Shown piece after piece: positions 48,126 through 61,039 of a DNA stretch of 64,000 bases. Both the position numbers and the translations under genes were made by a program. Numbering within the stretch: position 1 is the first letter of the stretch; the number at the start of each line of letters is the position of its first letter. The stretch is taken from positions 682,001-746,000 of the forward strand of contig JAJKFH010002656.1 in assembly GCA_023333565.1 (NCBI GenBank), in the 5' to 3' direction. The notes under the pieces were generated by a model. It was given only the letters and a program-made list of their open reading frames with translations, did no database searches and had not been told where the DNA came from. Source of the DNA: Puffinus mauretanicus. Lineage: Eukaryota > Chordata > Aves > Procellariiformes > Procellariidae.

Positions 48126-48246
48126 ACTGGGAAACTGTTCTACCAGTAAGAGGAGAAGAAAGAGAGAAGTTCAGTGACTCACTGTATGTCATGCGGCCAG
48201 CTGTGTTAGAGGCTGGAAACAAACTTAGGGTTTCCTGACACCCCCT
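48126..48246 (-). repeat. MIR-like SINE fossil, antisense
   Basis: ACTGGGAAACTG, then AGAAGTTCAGTGACTCACTGTATGTCATGCGGCCAGCTGTGTTAGAGGCTGG, then TAGGGTTTCCTGACACCC, follows the antisense MIR-like wording in order: 'gggaaactgaggca', 'gttaagtgacttgcccaaggtcacacagcaagt...ggcagagctgg', 'gaacccagggtctcctgacaccc'. This is the longest of the MIR-like fossils here. Confidence 0.55.
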
Positions 48247-51179
48247 CCCTTTTTAGACAGGAGATAGTGTCAAACCAAAACTCATTTTTTTAAAATAGAC
48301 TTTGCAGACAGATATCTAACTGACAAGACAGGTTATACCAAATTATTCAAAGTGGATGTGATTGAATGCTTTTTTGAGCTCCTGCAAGACTAAAAGGACT
48401 TTGTTTTTTGAAGTGAGATGCTGGGTGAGAGGATTTTTTAAGGTGTGCAGCCCCCCTCCTCCCCCTGCATAAAAAGCAAATGAAAGCATTTGATTTGCAA
48501 ACATTTCTGGACAGCCACATTGTACGAACGGTAACTCCCTCTCCTCAGAGACAATATCCTGAAAGGATGTAGCAAGGACACCTCTCCACACAGACTCATA
48601 ACGATCCTTAGCATTAACAAGAGCTACATGCATAAAAAGCAGCATATATCTTGCTAAGCATGTCTGAGTGGCAGATGAGCTGATACAAGAGGGCAGAGTA
48701 TCTTATTTGGAACTATTAGCTGAGCGTCTGGTCAAACTATCTGTGTAGAAATGTACGGCCAATTATACATGTATTCAGCTCTCATTCACATATAAAGACC
48801 ACCTACACCTCTACAAAGAACATGGTGCTTAACTAGCCATTTAAAGCTTTCGAGTCAATGGGTTTCATAAGAAAATGGTAGCCGTTACAAAGGGGCTTCA
48901 AAAATCTCATGTAAGATGTGGGCCACTGTTTTCTGCAATTCTCTAAGGCTCTACCTTCCCCCTCTAAACAAGAGGATGTTTTTTACAGAGAGCAAACTGA
49001 ACTGCAGATTGCAAGCTCACTGTAAAACTGTAGCAGAAACAGGAGACAGGTAGTTTTCTCAGGAACCAGGCTGACCTTGACGAGCAATGTCAAGATAAAA
49101 GCTACAGCGCTTGGTCTCCCACTATGATTTTGCAGAGGTGGGTCACTTCAGTTACGTCCCTCGATGTCAAAACAGACAGCCCTAGCCGAAACGACATACT
49201 CTCAGAGGGCTTCCCCCCTTTTACAAAAGGAACCATTAGAAGATGACAAGATATGCACAGAAAACCCTGACACGGAAGTCGAGGAAAAAAATGACACGAA
49301 CGAGACAAAGAACAAGGGTGCATCGTGTCCTCGGTCCCTCAGCGTGCCCCTGCAGGGCAGTGCCACAGAGAGGGGACCTCCTGCCGCAGCTTCATGAGCG
49401 AAGCAGAAGCCTTGGGAGCAACGGCTGAGCAGTGCTGCAGCAGGTCTTGTATTTATTAACTAGGCAGAAGGTGGCCAAACAAACCTGTAGAGAATAATGT
49501 AATGTTAGGCATAAGGAGGTCATGTAAGGTCCTCATTACCCACCTTGATTCCTACTGCCCAACTTTGGGTCAGTGCCAAGTGACAATACAAAAGGAACAG
49601 AATCAGTACAAACAGTTCATTTCTCTTAAGACTGGACAAACAACTCGATTAAAGCAAGGAAAAACATACCAATCCTGAAAAAGAGCTTCTGCGCAGAACC
49701 ATCTCCTCTTCCTTTGTGCCTCTGATTTTCAGATCAATTTAAAAGAAACTACATGTACCTCCACAGCAAGCATGACCTAGTTATCATTTCCCACGGGAAA
49801 CCCCGAGGTCTCTTATTGCATTTTTCTTACTCTTATGCTAGGGAGACTAAAAGACGATTACAGAGCAGCCAACCCTGAATGTTTAAAAATCAGGAAGCAA
49901 AACCCTAAAATCATGGCACCGGCCTTCATATTTCTTCTTAGTATCATTAAGTTTTGTGGTTTTCTCCATTTGCCTATTGTTGCAGGTAGCAGGTTCAAGC
50001 TTTCCTTTGCTAGGCGATGCTTTTTTCAAAACGCAAAAACTAAGACTCTCGCATAAGCTGGGGCTCCAGGATCTGAGGCCTTCCAAAGAAGACACCAGAT
50101 ATCAACTCCACGCTAAAATGTGAGCTGGAAAACATGGATTGTCCCCTGTAGCTCAAAGCAGGGCGCTCACTCATCAACCCTTCTGAGCCTCAGGAATAGG
50201 CAGAAGCCATGTGGGGGCTTTGCACCTAGGTCTCTTCAAATGAAACCGCGTTGCCTGAGTTCCCAAGGCCAGTGGCCACACACAGGAAAACCAGACAGGA
50301 ACTAACAATTTCATACAGTCTGGTATTATACTCCCGCTCTTAGTTTTACTGTGTTGGTAGCAAGAAGATATACACCCCTCCTAGCTTTCCTGTTAAGGTT
50401 ATTGGGGTAGCAATTCATGTAACATGTTGATTTTTTGTTATCTTAAGTGAATATAGCATTTATATGTGCATTTTTCCCTCCAAGAATGAAGATGTAGAGG
50501 GCAAAGCAAGACACATTTTGTTCTGTGAAAGTGGTCTGTAACAGGAACAGAAAACCTTTGCTTTCTGATATTACAGGCTGAAGCATGTTGCAGGCTGAAA
50601 GGAGGACAGGCTCTTGGTGCCCCCACACACGCAGGTGCCCCTGAGTGGGTGCAGAGATCCACACTCTCATCACAAGGCAGCACTGGATGGCAAAGGGTGG
50701 CAAAACTGCCAAAGAACCCCATGCCTGCAGGCAAGCAGTGATTTCCCTCTGCCTTTAAGACTTGTATCTTCAAATTTATCACCCAAACAGGAGTCCAAAG
50801 ATGGGCAACACATCAACACCTCCCTCCGGGAGGAGAAAAGCATTTGTTCCAATAGCCTGAGTGTGTCTGAACCACAGGTCATCTCCTGTGTGCAGCTGCA
50901 GCAGGGAAACCAAATTCCCGATAGGATGCAGTTCCACATGGGTGATTGACATACGTGGTGACTATTGACAGGCAGCCTGAGACTTTGGTGGAATTTGTTC
51001 CACATTTTAATTCCTCAAACTTCAGTACTGTGGGATTCAGACCTCAGAAGCCATTCTGGGGACAGTGTACAATTTATAGCGGGGCTCTGCACCTTTCCTT
51101 TCCTCTCCCCCTTCTCTTCTGCGTATTTATACAGGACTTTTAATTTTTTTTCTCCCCCCTCCCCCCTGGCTGCTTGCAA
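48247..51179. other. Unique non-coding sequence
   Basis: No gene is recognised; open frames are at most 114 codons with mirrored frames on the other strand (50438-51005). The end (51100-51175) is pyrimidine-rich (TCTCCCCCCTCCCCCC). Confidence 0.5.
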
Positions 51180-51330
51180 TTGATACAGGAGAAAGTAGAG
51201 GTCACAGGAAGACTAAAGATGCATAATCTAATTTTCATTTTGTCCATTAATCATGCACGATTTCAGCCAGCCATTTAACAAGGTGCAAGTCCAAAGCGAT
51301 CTCTCAACTGATGGAGGAAAATTCACTCTA
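51180..51330. promoter_or_regulatory. Candidate conserved non-coding element
   Basis: AT-rich unique block directly after a pyrimidine tract, with AAAGATGCATAATCTAATTTTC (51215-51236) and CCATTAATCATGCACGA (51244-51260). Both are homeodomain/POU-like words, 20-30 bases apart. No coding or repeat signal. Assigned from motifs only. Confidence 0.25.
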
Positions 51331-54300
51331 ATTCCTGTTGCTGCTCCACTCTCCTATTTGGGCTGAACAGAGCAGCCTCTCCTCCTTGCACAGAAAAATG
51401 GAATCCATGTAAAACGTACACTCTCCTGGAAGTTTTCTCAAAAGCTTTTTGCTAAATTTAAAAGTGCCCAACTGAAGCTGTTGGTACTTTGTTTGTGGAT
51501 GGCTGGGTTTTGGGGGTGTGTGGGGATCAATGCAAGCCCAATAGGAAGCTCCGTATTTTAATATGTTTTGATATGAACTTGTCAATAATGCTACGCATTA
51601 TCCTAGCTCACAAATAAGAAAGCTCAGAAGTTCCCTGTGTCTGTACCCCTTACATGCTCTCTGCTATTTGCCAGGCTCCCAGCTAGTCAGGACCAAATCT
51701 CTTCTTCCCTAAAGCGAGACGATTCTGGAAATGAAAAAGGTGTGCAGTCATCATAGGTAAGGTGAAGTAGGTTGGAGGCATCAGGCCTTGGACATCCACA
51801 GATGAGGCAGGAAAAGGCATCTTCTTTCTCAGCTGGGGTTTGATGAGGGCTGCAATACTCGTCACTTTGGAAGATGATGATGTCTGGTCCTCAGCTCATT
51901 TATCTATCTCATCTTTCTTTGATTCTTTCCAAAAATTACCTAGTGTGTGGAGGGGAAGAAATCTCTCTATGGTTGAAGAATGGTCCAAAGCAGCTGTATT
52001 GAGAGTGGGGGCTGAGGAACCCAAGAGGGACTGTAGCAAGGCACACTTCTTCTCAGTGATCATCTACCTGCTCAGCAAGAGGGGAACCGACTCCCACTCT
52101 TCATCAGTGTGAGAACTGTGGAGAACCCAGCAACTTCATATTCAAGGAAGCTTCAATATTTCCTAAGTTTCTATGTCAGCTGTGCACGCCTCTGTCTCCC
52201 CTCCATTCACCGTGCTTTTGTCAGACAGAGGAACAGAGCAAAAGCTTATCCTGGGCTGACAGTTGCTGACAAACACTTGACCTATTTTGGAGGGATCATG
52301 AGCAGTTCTGCTCTGTGATGGACAACGCATTTGCCAAAACAGCATTGCCACTGAGGAGCCTTCTTTCTCTACTCTGATGACTAATAAATGCTCATCTGTT
52401 CTAGGGAAAAAACTGTGTTCTGCTGCTGGCTGCCCATCTTTCTCTAAAGAATTACATCCTCATTTTCAAGAGTATCTAGGTTTCTCTAGTAAGACCACCG
52501 ATTTAAGCAAAAGTGCTACAATTCCTAGGCCCAGTCTTTAAGTCCCCAGAACTACAGGGATTTCCTAATATGCCAGTGCTACATCAAGTCCTGACGCAGG
52601 CTATGGAGAGGTGGTGTGGGGAGCCCCTTCTAGCACAAATCTGATAGAAATGAAAGATGTATTTCATTTTCTTTTCATATTCTGAATTTGGGTCTGATAA
52701 TCTTAGGGGCTAACAGCCAATGTCTATGCAACCAGGAATATGGGAAGGGTAGCAGGGATTATATTTATCTGTCAGTGTTTCTGATGAGATTGACCAACTC
52801 CAGGAAGATGTGTGGCCATTCTTGTCAGAGCAAAATAATAAAGATGCAGATAGAAATTTTTAAAAGAAAAAATGAGAATTAGAGATCCAACCTACACTCA
52901 CTTTCTATGGGACTTGGGGGCATCACTGCCCTTTTGAAAACTTCCCTTTGCACGTGAAGGACACGATCCTGTGAACCGAGATACCACACCTACAGTCAAG
53001 AGTATCGAAAAAGAACAGATGTACTGGCTCAATGCTCACGACTCTATTAAATTCATTTTTAGCACTCCAAGCAGAAATACCATAAAGTTCAGGAAAGACC
53101 TTCTTTTACATGAACATGGATAAACAATTACACATAATAATTAAAAGTTTTCACAGTGCCATTACTGAGCAAGCCGTTCATATTACAAACAACTTTATCA
53201 GGTGCTGAGCCAAACCGTATTTCACAAGGCAAAAACTGATCGGATACCACAGTTGCAAGGCGAGTATCATGTAGTGTTTTCTGTTCATGTGCTTGATCTG
53301 AAAGTAGCAGGACAGAGCTAAAATCTTGGCTGTTGGGTCTGATTTTTGCTACATGTGTGTGTTCAGTAAATTACATATTGCAAGCAGCCCCTGGGTGTGC
53401 AATCCCATCTCTGCTAATAGACTTTTAGATTCTGACAGGGATGCTAAACAGCATGAAATAATCCTCTTCAATTTACACAGGAAGTTCCCACTCTCTGAGT
53501 TTTAAACTATTAGTGATCCATCACTTGCAACAAAAACCAATGTACTTACTCTGTTAACAGACTGGATTTTAAATATTCACGGTGGCTGTTTGCCTGTGTG
53601 TGCAGGCTTCCAGGGACACCGTCAAAAACAAGAGGGGATTGTATAAGTGGACTATTTCCTGGTTAATTATTTTAATGAGTTTCATCTTTTCCCCCATCAT
53701 GCATTATTCTAGGGAAAAGAATGTAACTCTGCTTGCAGAGGGGAAAAAAAAAAAAAGCAGCAGATTATGTGACAGGAAAGCAGAGAGAGATATGCACAGA
53801 GGCCAATTAAAAAAAAATATTTTTTTAATAACACCACCATTTGAATGCCAAATGCAAAGAGAAACAACAATAAATACCCAAGCTTGTTTCTAAAAGAAGG
53901 AATAAGCCCCAAATTCCTTCAAAAAGCAGGTATTAAAAAATCTGATATATGCCTTTTAAAATAGATAAAGCCGTTCAACTTTGGAGTGACTGAGATACTT
54001 TAACTTCGTCATAATCTTAATTTTGTACTCGGATCCAGATACTGCGATGACAAGCTCATTAGAAATCATTTCATACGAAATAGGAAAAAAATAGGACAGA
54101 TCCCTATTCCTGACCAATAATCATCCAATACAAAACATGTACGCTTTTAAGAACAACGACGACAAATTCTTCAAATGCTTGTCTACCTTCTGCAAGTGAG
54201 CAAGGAGATTTCCTTCCAAAATAAGCCTGAAAACACCTTTTTAAAAAAATAATATGCTGCTTTTAGACCAAGATTTGTGCTTTTCTCTTATACCCAAATT

Positions 54301-54889
54301 CTTCCTTTGTGGGAAAATAGAAGTAAATATAAAAAGAAATGTTATGAGTGTGCCCAAAACATCTCAGTGCTGATCATCTTTTTTGTTGACACGGGTTATA
54401 ACAGGGATCATTTTGCCATTTTAAAAATCAAGCCTAACTGAATGCCGCTAAGACATCCAAAACTGCACCAAAAAATGATGGTCCTACCCTGTTAATCTCT
54501 GTTTCTGTTTTCCAAGAATTGCTATCGATAATGTGTATTGGAAGACATAGTCTACTTTCTTCCAGAAAATAACCATAAGGAAGATCTCATTGCTAAATAT
54601 ATTTAAAAACCAGAAGAAAGAGGGGGAAATCACAAACAGTAGGGCAGAGGGAGGTGGGCTTTGGTGAGGTAGAGGCAGCTTGCTAGAGAATGCAAAAATT
54701 CTTGGTTTTCATTACTGTCTGACCACAACTTTTTTTTTAACAAGGGCACAGCATTAACGTAACAAGGGATTCACTCATTCAATGCCAAGCCGTGGAAGTG
54801 AAATAATTACATCACGTGTACTCCCCTTTCTCTCCAAGAGAAAAACGTGCCTTTGCGCAGTGCTCAACCACCTGAAACCGCCCCACAAA
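51331..54889. other. Unique non-coding sequence
   Basis: No gene is seen over about 3.5 kb. An A13 run lies at 53744-53756 and an AT-rich run near 53810-53830. Confidence 0.5.
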
Positions 54890-55025
54890 ACTCCTCCGCG
54901 GAGTCGCGCTAGCACGGGCGCCCGGAGCGCAGCTCAGGGCACCAGCTCCGCCGGCCGGAGGATCGCCCGAGTTGGGACCCACAGGAGCTACGGCTCCACT
55001 AACATCGATGGGACTCGGGTGCGTC
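54890..55025. other. CpG-rich patch
   Basis: About 135 bases with many CpG sites (CTCCGCGGAGTCGCGCTAGCACGGGCGCCCGGAGCG, CCGCCGGCCGGAGGATCGCCCGA) inside otherwise AT-rich DNA. CTCCGCGGAG at 54894-54903 is a perfect 10-base palindrome. No gene start is recognised beside it. Confidence 0.35.
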
Positions 55026-55949
55026 ATTAAAGGACGTTAAACTCCCGTGTGCAGAGGTGGCTCTTGTACAAGCCCGAGGCGTAGTTTGCTGTAGGTTACT
55101 TCCTGGGCTCCCTACGTGAAAAAGCCCTGAAAACATCCCTTGGGTACCAACTGCTGCAACCTCTGCCCCAGTCATTTATTGTACTCTGTTCTGAGTATCG
55201 GCACTTATGCCCCAACTTCACACAGCTTTTAAGTAGCATATGACCAAGCAGCTTATCACCTGTTTCTGCAGTAATAGACATCAACTTCTCTGAACGAATT
55301 ATCAGAAACAGTATACACCTTCTCCACAAATCCATCTAAAACCTGAAACTTTACTAAACATACTCTGTTCCCTGGTCAAACTACGTGGGTCTGATTTTCC
55401 TGCGCGGGATGAGGTAGGATCTTGCTGCTACCAAGGCTGCAAGCCCCAAATGCAACATGACTAAGAACTGAACTGCCCTGTTTCCAGAGCTAACGCAAGC
55501 TCCACATGCTAATTCTCTGCTAAGCCAAAGCATGGGGCTTTGATTTCCTAACCTCAGGATGTTATCTGGCTCCAGTATAGGATTACCATTAGCTCTGTAC
55601 GTCTGTCCTTACAGCAGGGTCACTGTCGTGCCATATGCCACTTGGACAACCTTTATTCTTTCTAGATTTTTATTTTTTTTAAATCACAGTGTTCATCTGG
55701 AAAAGCCTGGATTCCCTTGGCTTTCAAAATCTGCTTTGTGTTGCTAATGCATGGGGCTGTAGGCAAAGTTGCATTAGAGAGACAGAGAAAGGCAGAGAGA
55801 GATACTAAAAACCTGTTAAGATACAAAATGTCTTCAGGGTGCTCTTCTCTTAAATATTAACAAAAAACCCAGAAGGTTTACTTAATTTCCATTTACCAAA
55901 CAAAAGACCCAGTTCTTTTCTAAAATGCCTTCTGCATAACTTTGTTAAC
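55026..55949. other. Unique non-coding sequence
   Basis: Nothing gene-like is recognised; short frames only. Confidence 0.45.
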
Positions 55950-55990
55950 TTCAATGAATATTCCTGACTTGCACCAGTGTAACCAGAGAG
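55950..55990. repeat. Possible ancient sauropsid repeat fragment
   Basis: TTCAATGAATATTCCTGACTTGCACCAGTGTAACCAGAGAG resembles a widespread sauropsid wording ('cttcaatgagattactcctgatttacaccagtgtaactgagag') that I know as an old interspersed repeat but cannot name. Short, so uncertain. Confidence 0.3.
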
Positions 55991-56736
55991 AGTCCAACCT
56001 AGAAAGAGCAGGTCAGGCTCTGCGTGGAAGTCATAGCAGGGTGGGGAGTCACAGCGTCAGGTATCCTGATCATTTGATACAGCAGGAGAAACCTCCCACA
56101 AAATTCTCCCTCTCCCCCCTCAGCAATCCAACCCAAGCAGCTCATCAGAGGCTGCTCGACCCCCACGTCGACGGCACAGCGCTAGAACCTGAAGCAGAAC
56201 AGCTCTGTAACACTCCTCCCTGTATTCCCATTTCCCCTTCCAGCGGACATAATGCTGAGAGAGCTTACTATGCTTTATAGGGAGAGGTGAATGAAGAGAA
56301 AGAGTTTTTTTGGTTGACAAAACAGAAGAAAGGAAAAAACTGTGAAGGCAAGAGTGAAAGGAGAACGGACAAAGATTGCAAGGGGGTGCAGGAAGGAAGG
56401 AGATGACCAAAACATAAGGAAGCCACCAGAAAAGGAAAGGGAAAAGACAGTTATGGCTTGCTTCAATGGGGAAGAACATCAAGTCAAACCACATATATAA
56501 GAAGCAAACGGAAACACTCCACAGCCTTTCAGAAACATAAGCAAGAACCGCAGAATTGCACTGAAGTTGCCAGGGAGATCCAGGGCACACTCCTGTTGTA
56601 GATGAAGACAACAGGACTTCTCTACTTGCTTAAGAACGAGCAAGTCACAGCAGAGTTTGGACTCAAGATGAAGACACCGAAGAAAAGAGCCCATCTCTCA
56701 TTGAAAACCACCATGGTTCCCTGCCTCCTTCCATAC
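55991..56736. other. Unique non-coding sequence
   Basis: No gene is recognised. The 163-codon minus frame at 56120-56611 is rich in Phe, Ser and Leu because it reads a purine-rich plus strand in reverse, and shows no domain. Confidence 0.45.
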
Positions 56737-56926
56737 CTCATCTTCCACTGCTTTTCCAGTGAAAAAGTTTAGCATGGCCTGCGGGTAAAAGAGCAGCACC
56801 GGAGGCATCCCTACCAGGGTATCCAGTGGAATAAAGGTGCTCCCGCAGCCCTGACTCAAACTGGTCAGTTCAAAAGTGTCATTGGAGAGCTCGTGCAAAC
56901 ACAGTTTTTGAGCAAATTCAGTTATG
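56737..56926 (-). CDS. Orphan open stretch, possible single exon (unrecognised)
   Basis: On the minus strand an open frame reads LPPSITEFAQKLCLHELSND, followed by TFELTSLSQGCGSTFIPLDT and then LVGMPPVLLFYPQAMLNFFT and GKAVEDE. It is unusually protein-like for this window: varied composition, alternating hydrophobic and polar residues, no low-complexity run. A plausible 3' splice site (pyrimidine-rich TTGCTGTATCTTTGCCTCCAAG) precedes 56926. A plausible donor GAG/GTATGG follows 56737. Together they would give a 190-base exon holding one leftover base plus 63 codons. The only in-frame initiator nearby is TTG at 56937, so a free-standing gene is unlikely. I do not recognise the family, and no partner exon is seen in the window. 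Chance remains the likeliest explanation. Confidence 0.18.
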
Positions 56927-57124
56927 CTTGGAGGCAAAGATACAGCAAGTATAATCTCACCTAGGGTAAATCTTCAGCTAAGCATCAGACGCTTGAAACC
57001 AATCTTAACAGCTCGTCTTCCTGTGCCTCCTGTATTTCCCTATCCCCTCCTAGTCTGGGGCATCCAGGTATGACCGTGAGCTTGTCCACGCTGGGACGGT
57101 AAGATATAAATGACAGAGGAAGAG

Positions 57125-57425
57125 ACTACAGGTTGACCTCATTGCCAGATAAAATCCATTATGCGTGATTAAAACTTAACAAAATGCAATCACATTAAAA
57201 ATGACTATCATGAAGTGCACCATGATTTACTGACTAAACGAATGAGAAATTTATCTGAATAAAATAGTCCTAGCCCTACTGCATTGGCAATGCATGATAA
57301 ATTGCTGATTGTGAGAAGATCATCGCTTGCTGTTGGATGACATACATACATTGATTTTTCCTAACAACACTAATTAGCATAATGGCATCTCCACATATAT
57401 TACATAAAGGTTCCTCTTAGCAAGC
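57125..57425. promoter_or_regulatory. Candidate conserved non-coding element (motif-dense)
   Basis: About 300 bases of unique AT-rich DNA with many homeodomain-like words: CATTATGCGTGATTAAAAC (57158-57174), CTAATTAGCATAATGG (57370-57385), CATGATAAATTGCTGATTG, and GATTTACTGACTAAACGAATG. A perfect inverted repeat GCATTG-G-CAATGC lies at 57281-57293. No stop-free frame, repeat wording or simple sequence explains the block. It is the strongest enhancer-like candidate here, but conservation is unseen. Confidence 0.32.
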
Positions 57426-60400
57426 AAAAATTATTTCAAGCCTTCAGGTCCCAAACTGCAAAGAATAAAGATGGAAAGGAAGGATTTACAAACTGCCTCC
57501 TTGTCCTTTATTATGCAGATCAAAGGTCCAACCCACTGGATCTTACTTAATCTTGAAGAGATGGGAACAACATTCAAGAAAGCACAGGCATTGTGCAATT
57601 AAGCTGTGATCACAGTGGGTTGTTTTTTGCATAGTAGTGATCTAATTTTGTGAGGCCAAAAAAAGCCTTTGAGAAAGAAGAATCTAATCCTAAAGAACTA
57701 GAAGAAAACCCATTTCTCCAATTTCATTAAGATGCACAGGGGGCAGACTGTGCAATCCTTACATAAGTGCTCCCATTGACTAGGGCTGTGTAGGTGAGAA
57801 AGCACTCACTAAGTTGAAAAGGCAAAGCACAATCTATTAATAGGAAAATAAAGCGGTGGATAGGTAAGGAAAATGGAGGAGAGAGAGACCACGTGATTCT
57901 CAATTAATTGAAAATCAATCACAATAACCCACATTTTTTTTCTTTGAAAAATCCGAGAGGTGATAAAAGACCACCTTAAAAACAAAACAGTGCCCTGCCA
58001 TTCAGTGTCCTCAGCAGTACATGGATTTCAGACTTGCTCATGAAGATTTTCCAAAAGTCCATGCTTTTTCCAGAGGAACGTGCTTCTCGGGAGCATGAGT
58101 AAAACAGCTCATTTACCTACATTAATGTTTTGAGTTTTTTGTACAGTACACTGTACCTAAAGCAGAAGACCTGAGCAGAAGCAGAGGAAAGCAGACACCT
58201 AAGCTGCCTTTGGTGAAAGCAGCAATGCTGGGTGCACCCAGGGGAGCACCCAGTCTGCACCGGCCACCCCACAGCTGCTGTTCGCTATAGCATTGCAATG
58301 CTGGGAGCGCTGCTGAGGTTACAACCCTGATACTTCCACTCTGCTTCGATCTACATTGCACAGGGCCAAAGCGCGCGAACCCTCTCCGACACGAGGCTTT
58401 GCGGGGTGGCTGGGAGGCAGAGCAGGTAAGCAGGATGCTCGGGACAGGGGAGTCGATAATAAACCGTAAGAGGTTTGGGTTCTGCGGGTCTTTATTCAGC
58501 TTCCCCTGCCCAGCTGCAGCGGGAAGCATCCCGCTCAGAGCAATGCGTACGCACGTGTGCATGGCCACACGCACACGGTGACAGGCACAGAAGAGAGAGT
58601 CGGGTGCGAGCGGTGCAGCTTTTACTCTAAGGCAGTAGAGCTTAGAGGCCCCGCTCTTTCCACAAGCTCCTTTCTCCTGAAGGGCTGCGCTGGTACCCTT
58701 GTGCTGGACGGCAGTTTTTAACCCTCCCCGGTCATTGCCACCGCTGTATTGTGACTAACTGGAGCCTTTTCCACTGCTTCATTAGCATTAAAATCATACC
58801 CTGGCAGTGCACCTGGCACGCCGGCCATCCCTAGCCAAAACGGCCTCCCTCAAGCTGTGAGTGCGTCTGCAGGTGACACCTGTGTCCCTTTCAGCAGGGC
58901 CCTTGGAAAGGAGCCCACCCTTTATGTAACCGGAGTTCAGGATTATTTTTTTTGGTAGCGGTTTTCGCTCTTATCTGCAGCCTGGGAAGGACGGAGGATG
59001 TAATCCCCGTGCTGTCTGCAAACCAGGTGCAGGAACCGGGCAAGTGCAAACGGAAACTTCCGCAGCAGCACAGCCGGTGACTTTTCTTGTGTCACGGTGC
59101 GAAATCTCTGGCATCTCCAACTGAAACTCAGAGCTTCATCTGCTTCAGATACACAAGCTTTTTGGTAGTCCCATACATTTTCCCCACCGTGCTCTCTTTT
59201 CCTGCATGGAGTGAGGTTGGTGGACACGAGCAGGCGCTTGGTGAAGCCGCTGGTACCTCCCAGAAAAACAGAAATGTTTCTTCTTGATCCTGGACTAGCA
59301 ACCCCCATGTGGTAAGATGAATGAGATAAATACTGCCTCAGAGCAACCACAAACATGAAATTCTACTATACATCCATGTGCATTGTGTAGTTCGTGACGT
59401 ACATAGTAACTATTCCAGAGATGTCTTAAAAGGCTTTAAATGTTTTTGTTCTATGCATTGCTCTGCGGGAACAGTGAAGCTGTCTTTCAAACGACGAGAC
59501 CAGTTTCACACGACATGAAGGGCAAGAGAAGGTATCATTAATACAGCTTAAAAGTCACCCAAAAAAATCACTTAAAATTGCTTTTCCATCTGTAAGAATG
59601 CAAGGGCTTGTAAGACTAATTTACTGCCTTCTACTGCCAGAGACAAATCCTCAAGGTGTGGAAAACTACATGTCACTGGCAATTTAACAATAGAAAGCTC
59701 CTACTTTTTTAGTTTTGTTTTAGCCATCTGTGATAAGGGTACACTACAAACAATCTTGATCCAGTGAAGCTGCTCCATAGTTCAGAACATTAAAGTCCTG
59801 GTTGAGATGGATTAGTGGGCAGACTGAAGGTGGAACAGCCAAATTTATCACATGGATGGTGTCACCACATGAGTGAGATTATAGCTAAGATCCCCCAGTC
59901 CTTCAGCTGTCCATGACTGGTTAAAAAAACATTTAATATGACAACAAATATTTCATACTATTTCCATCTGCTGGAGGTATACACACCACAGAAAGCCGTG
60001 GTGTCTACAGTGATTTCCTGCACAATGTGACAATACCAAAAACCAGTCCTGTGCTATTAAATGGATAAGAAGGGGAGGCAAAGAAATAAAAGCTGGATGA
60101 GGGGAAAACAGACGGTAAACTTGAGCAGGGAGCTTAGAGGGAGAGAAAGAAAAATGGCTTATGGAGTAGCAGGGCAGAGAAAAGGAACAGACAAATAATA
60201 TAGGACAGATTTTTTTTTAAAAAAAAACACCTAACCTGCTGGACTCAGAGGGAAAGAAGTACACGCTGGAAAAATAGTTCCCTGGAAAGTGCATGTTGGG
60301 CAATCTCAGGAATTTTGCTTTCTCTAGGCAATACTATGTACAAAAAATAATTTAAAAGGCAGATTCTTTCGAGAATGTTAACTCTCAAGCCTGTCAGGAA

Positions 60401-61039
60401 CATCATGTCAGAAAAGGAGTCATGTTCTCAGGGCTGACCTTAAACTCTTTCTAGGCTGACCCTTTCAAACTATTTTTCTTTCTGTTTTTTGAAGACATTG
60501 TCTTTCCCTCAGTTTCTCCAAATAGCATAAGGAAACAAAAGACAGCTTATAGGTATACCTCTGTTTTTCAAAAATGGAGATTTTAGCTAGCAGCAAAGAA
60601 CTTGGCAGAACAGATTTTACAGAAGGATGCTAGTATGAGCAGCCAAAGACTGAGCTTCTGGAGTGAGGAATAGACTTTAATATTGCACAAGTGTGAAACA
60701 GAAGTGAAAAAGAGACAGAGAAAACATTAAAACATTATTTTGTGACAGTGCTGCTGGACTTGTGCTTGCTTTCTTACGAGACACTTGACCCTCTCTAGAC
60801 AGCTCCCACTTTTACTATAGAGTAAGAACTGCTAACAAGCTCCCACCGGGTGTAAATGAGGAACCCACCTGTTTGGAAGATGTGTTGTCACAGAATGGGT
60901 GGATTCCTCACCATGTGTAAAGATATGCTTGCGGGCTAATGCATGCAAAACATTCCTCACACACACAAAAAGGGGCTAAATAAGGGTGGGAGGACTGAAT
61001 AATACAAGTATGCGCGCACTACATGAGAATGAAGAACGT
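57426..61039. other. Unique non-coding sequence
   Basis: No gene is recognised over about 3.6 kb. The 150-codon minus frame at 58122-58574 and the 137-codon minus frame at 58943-59356 show no domain. Confidence 0.5.
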
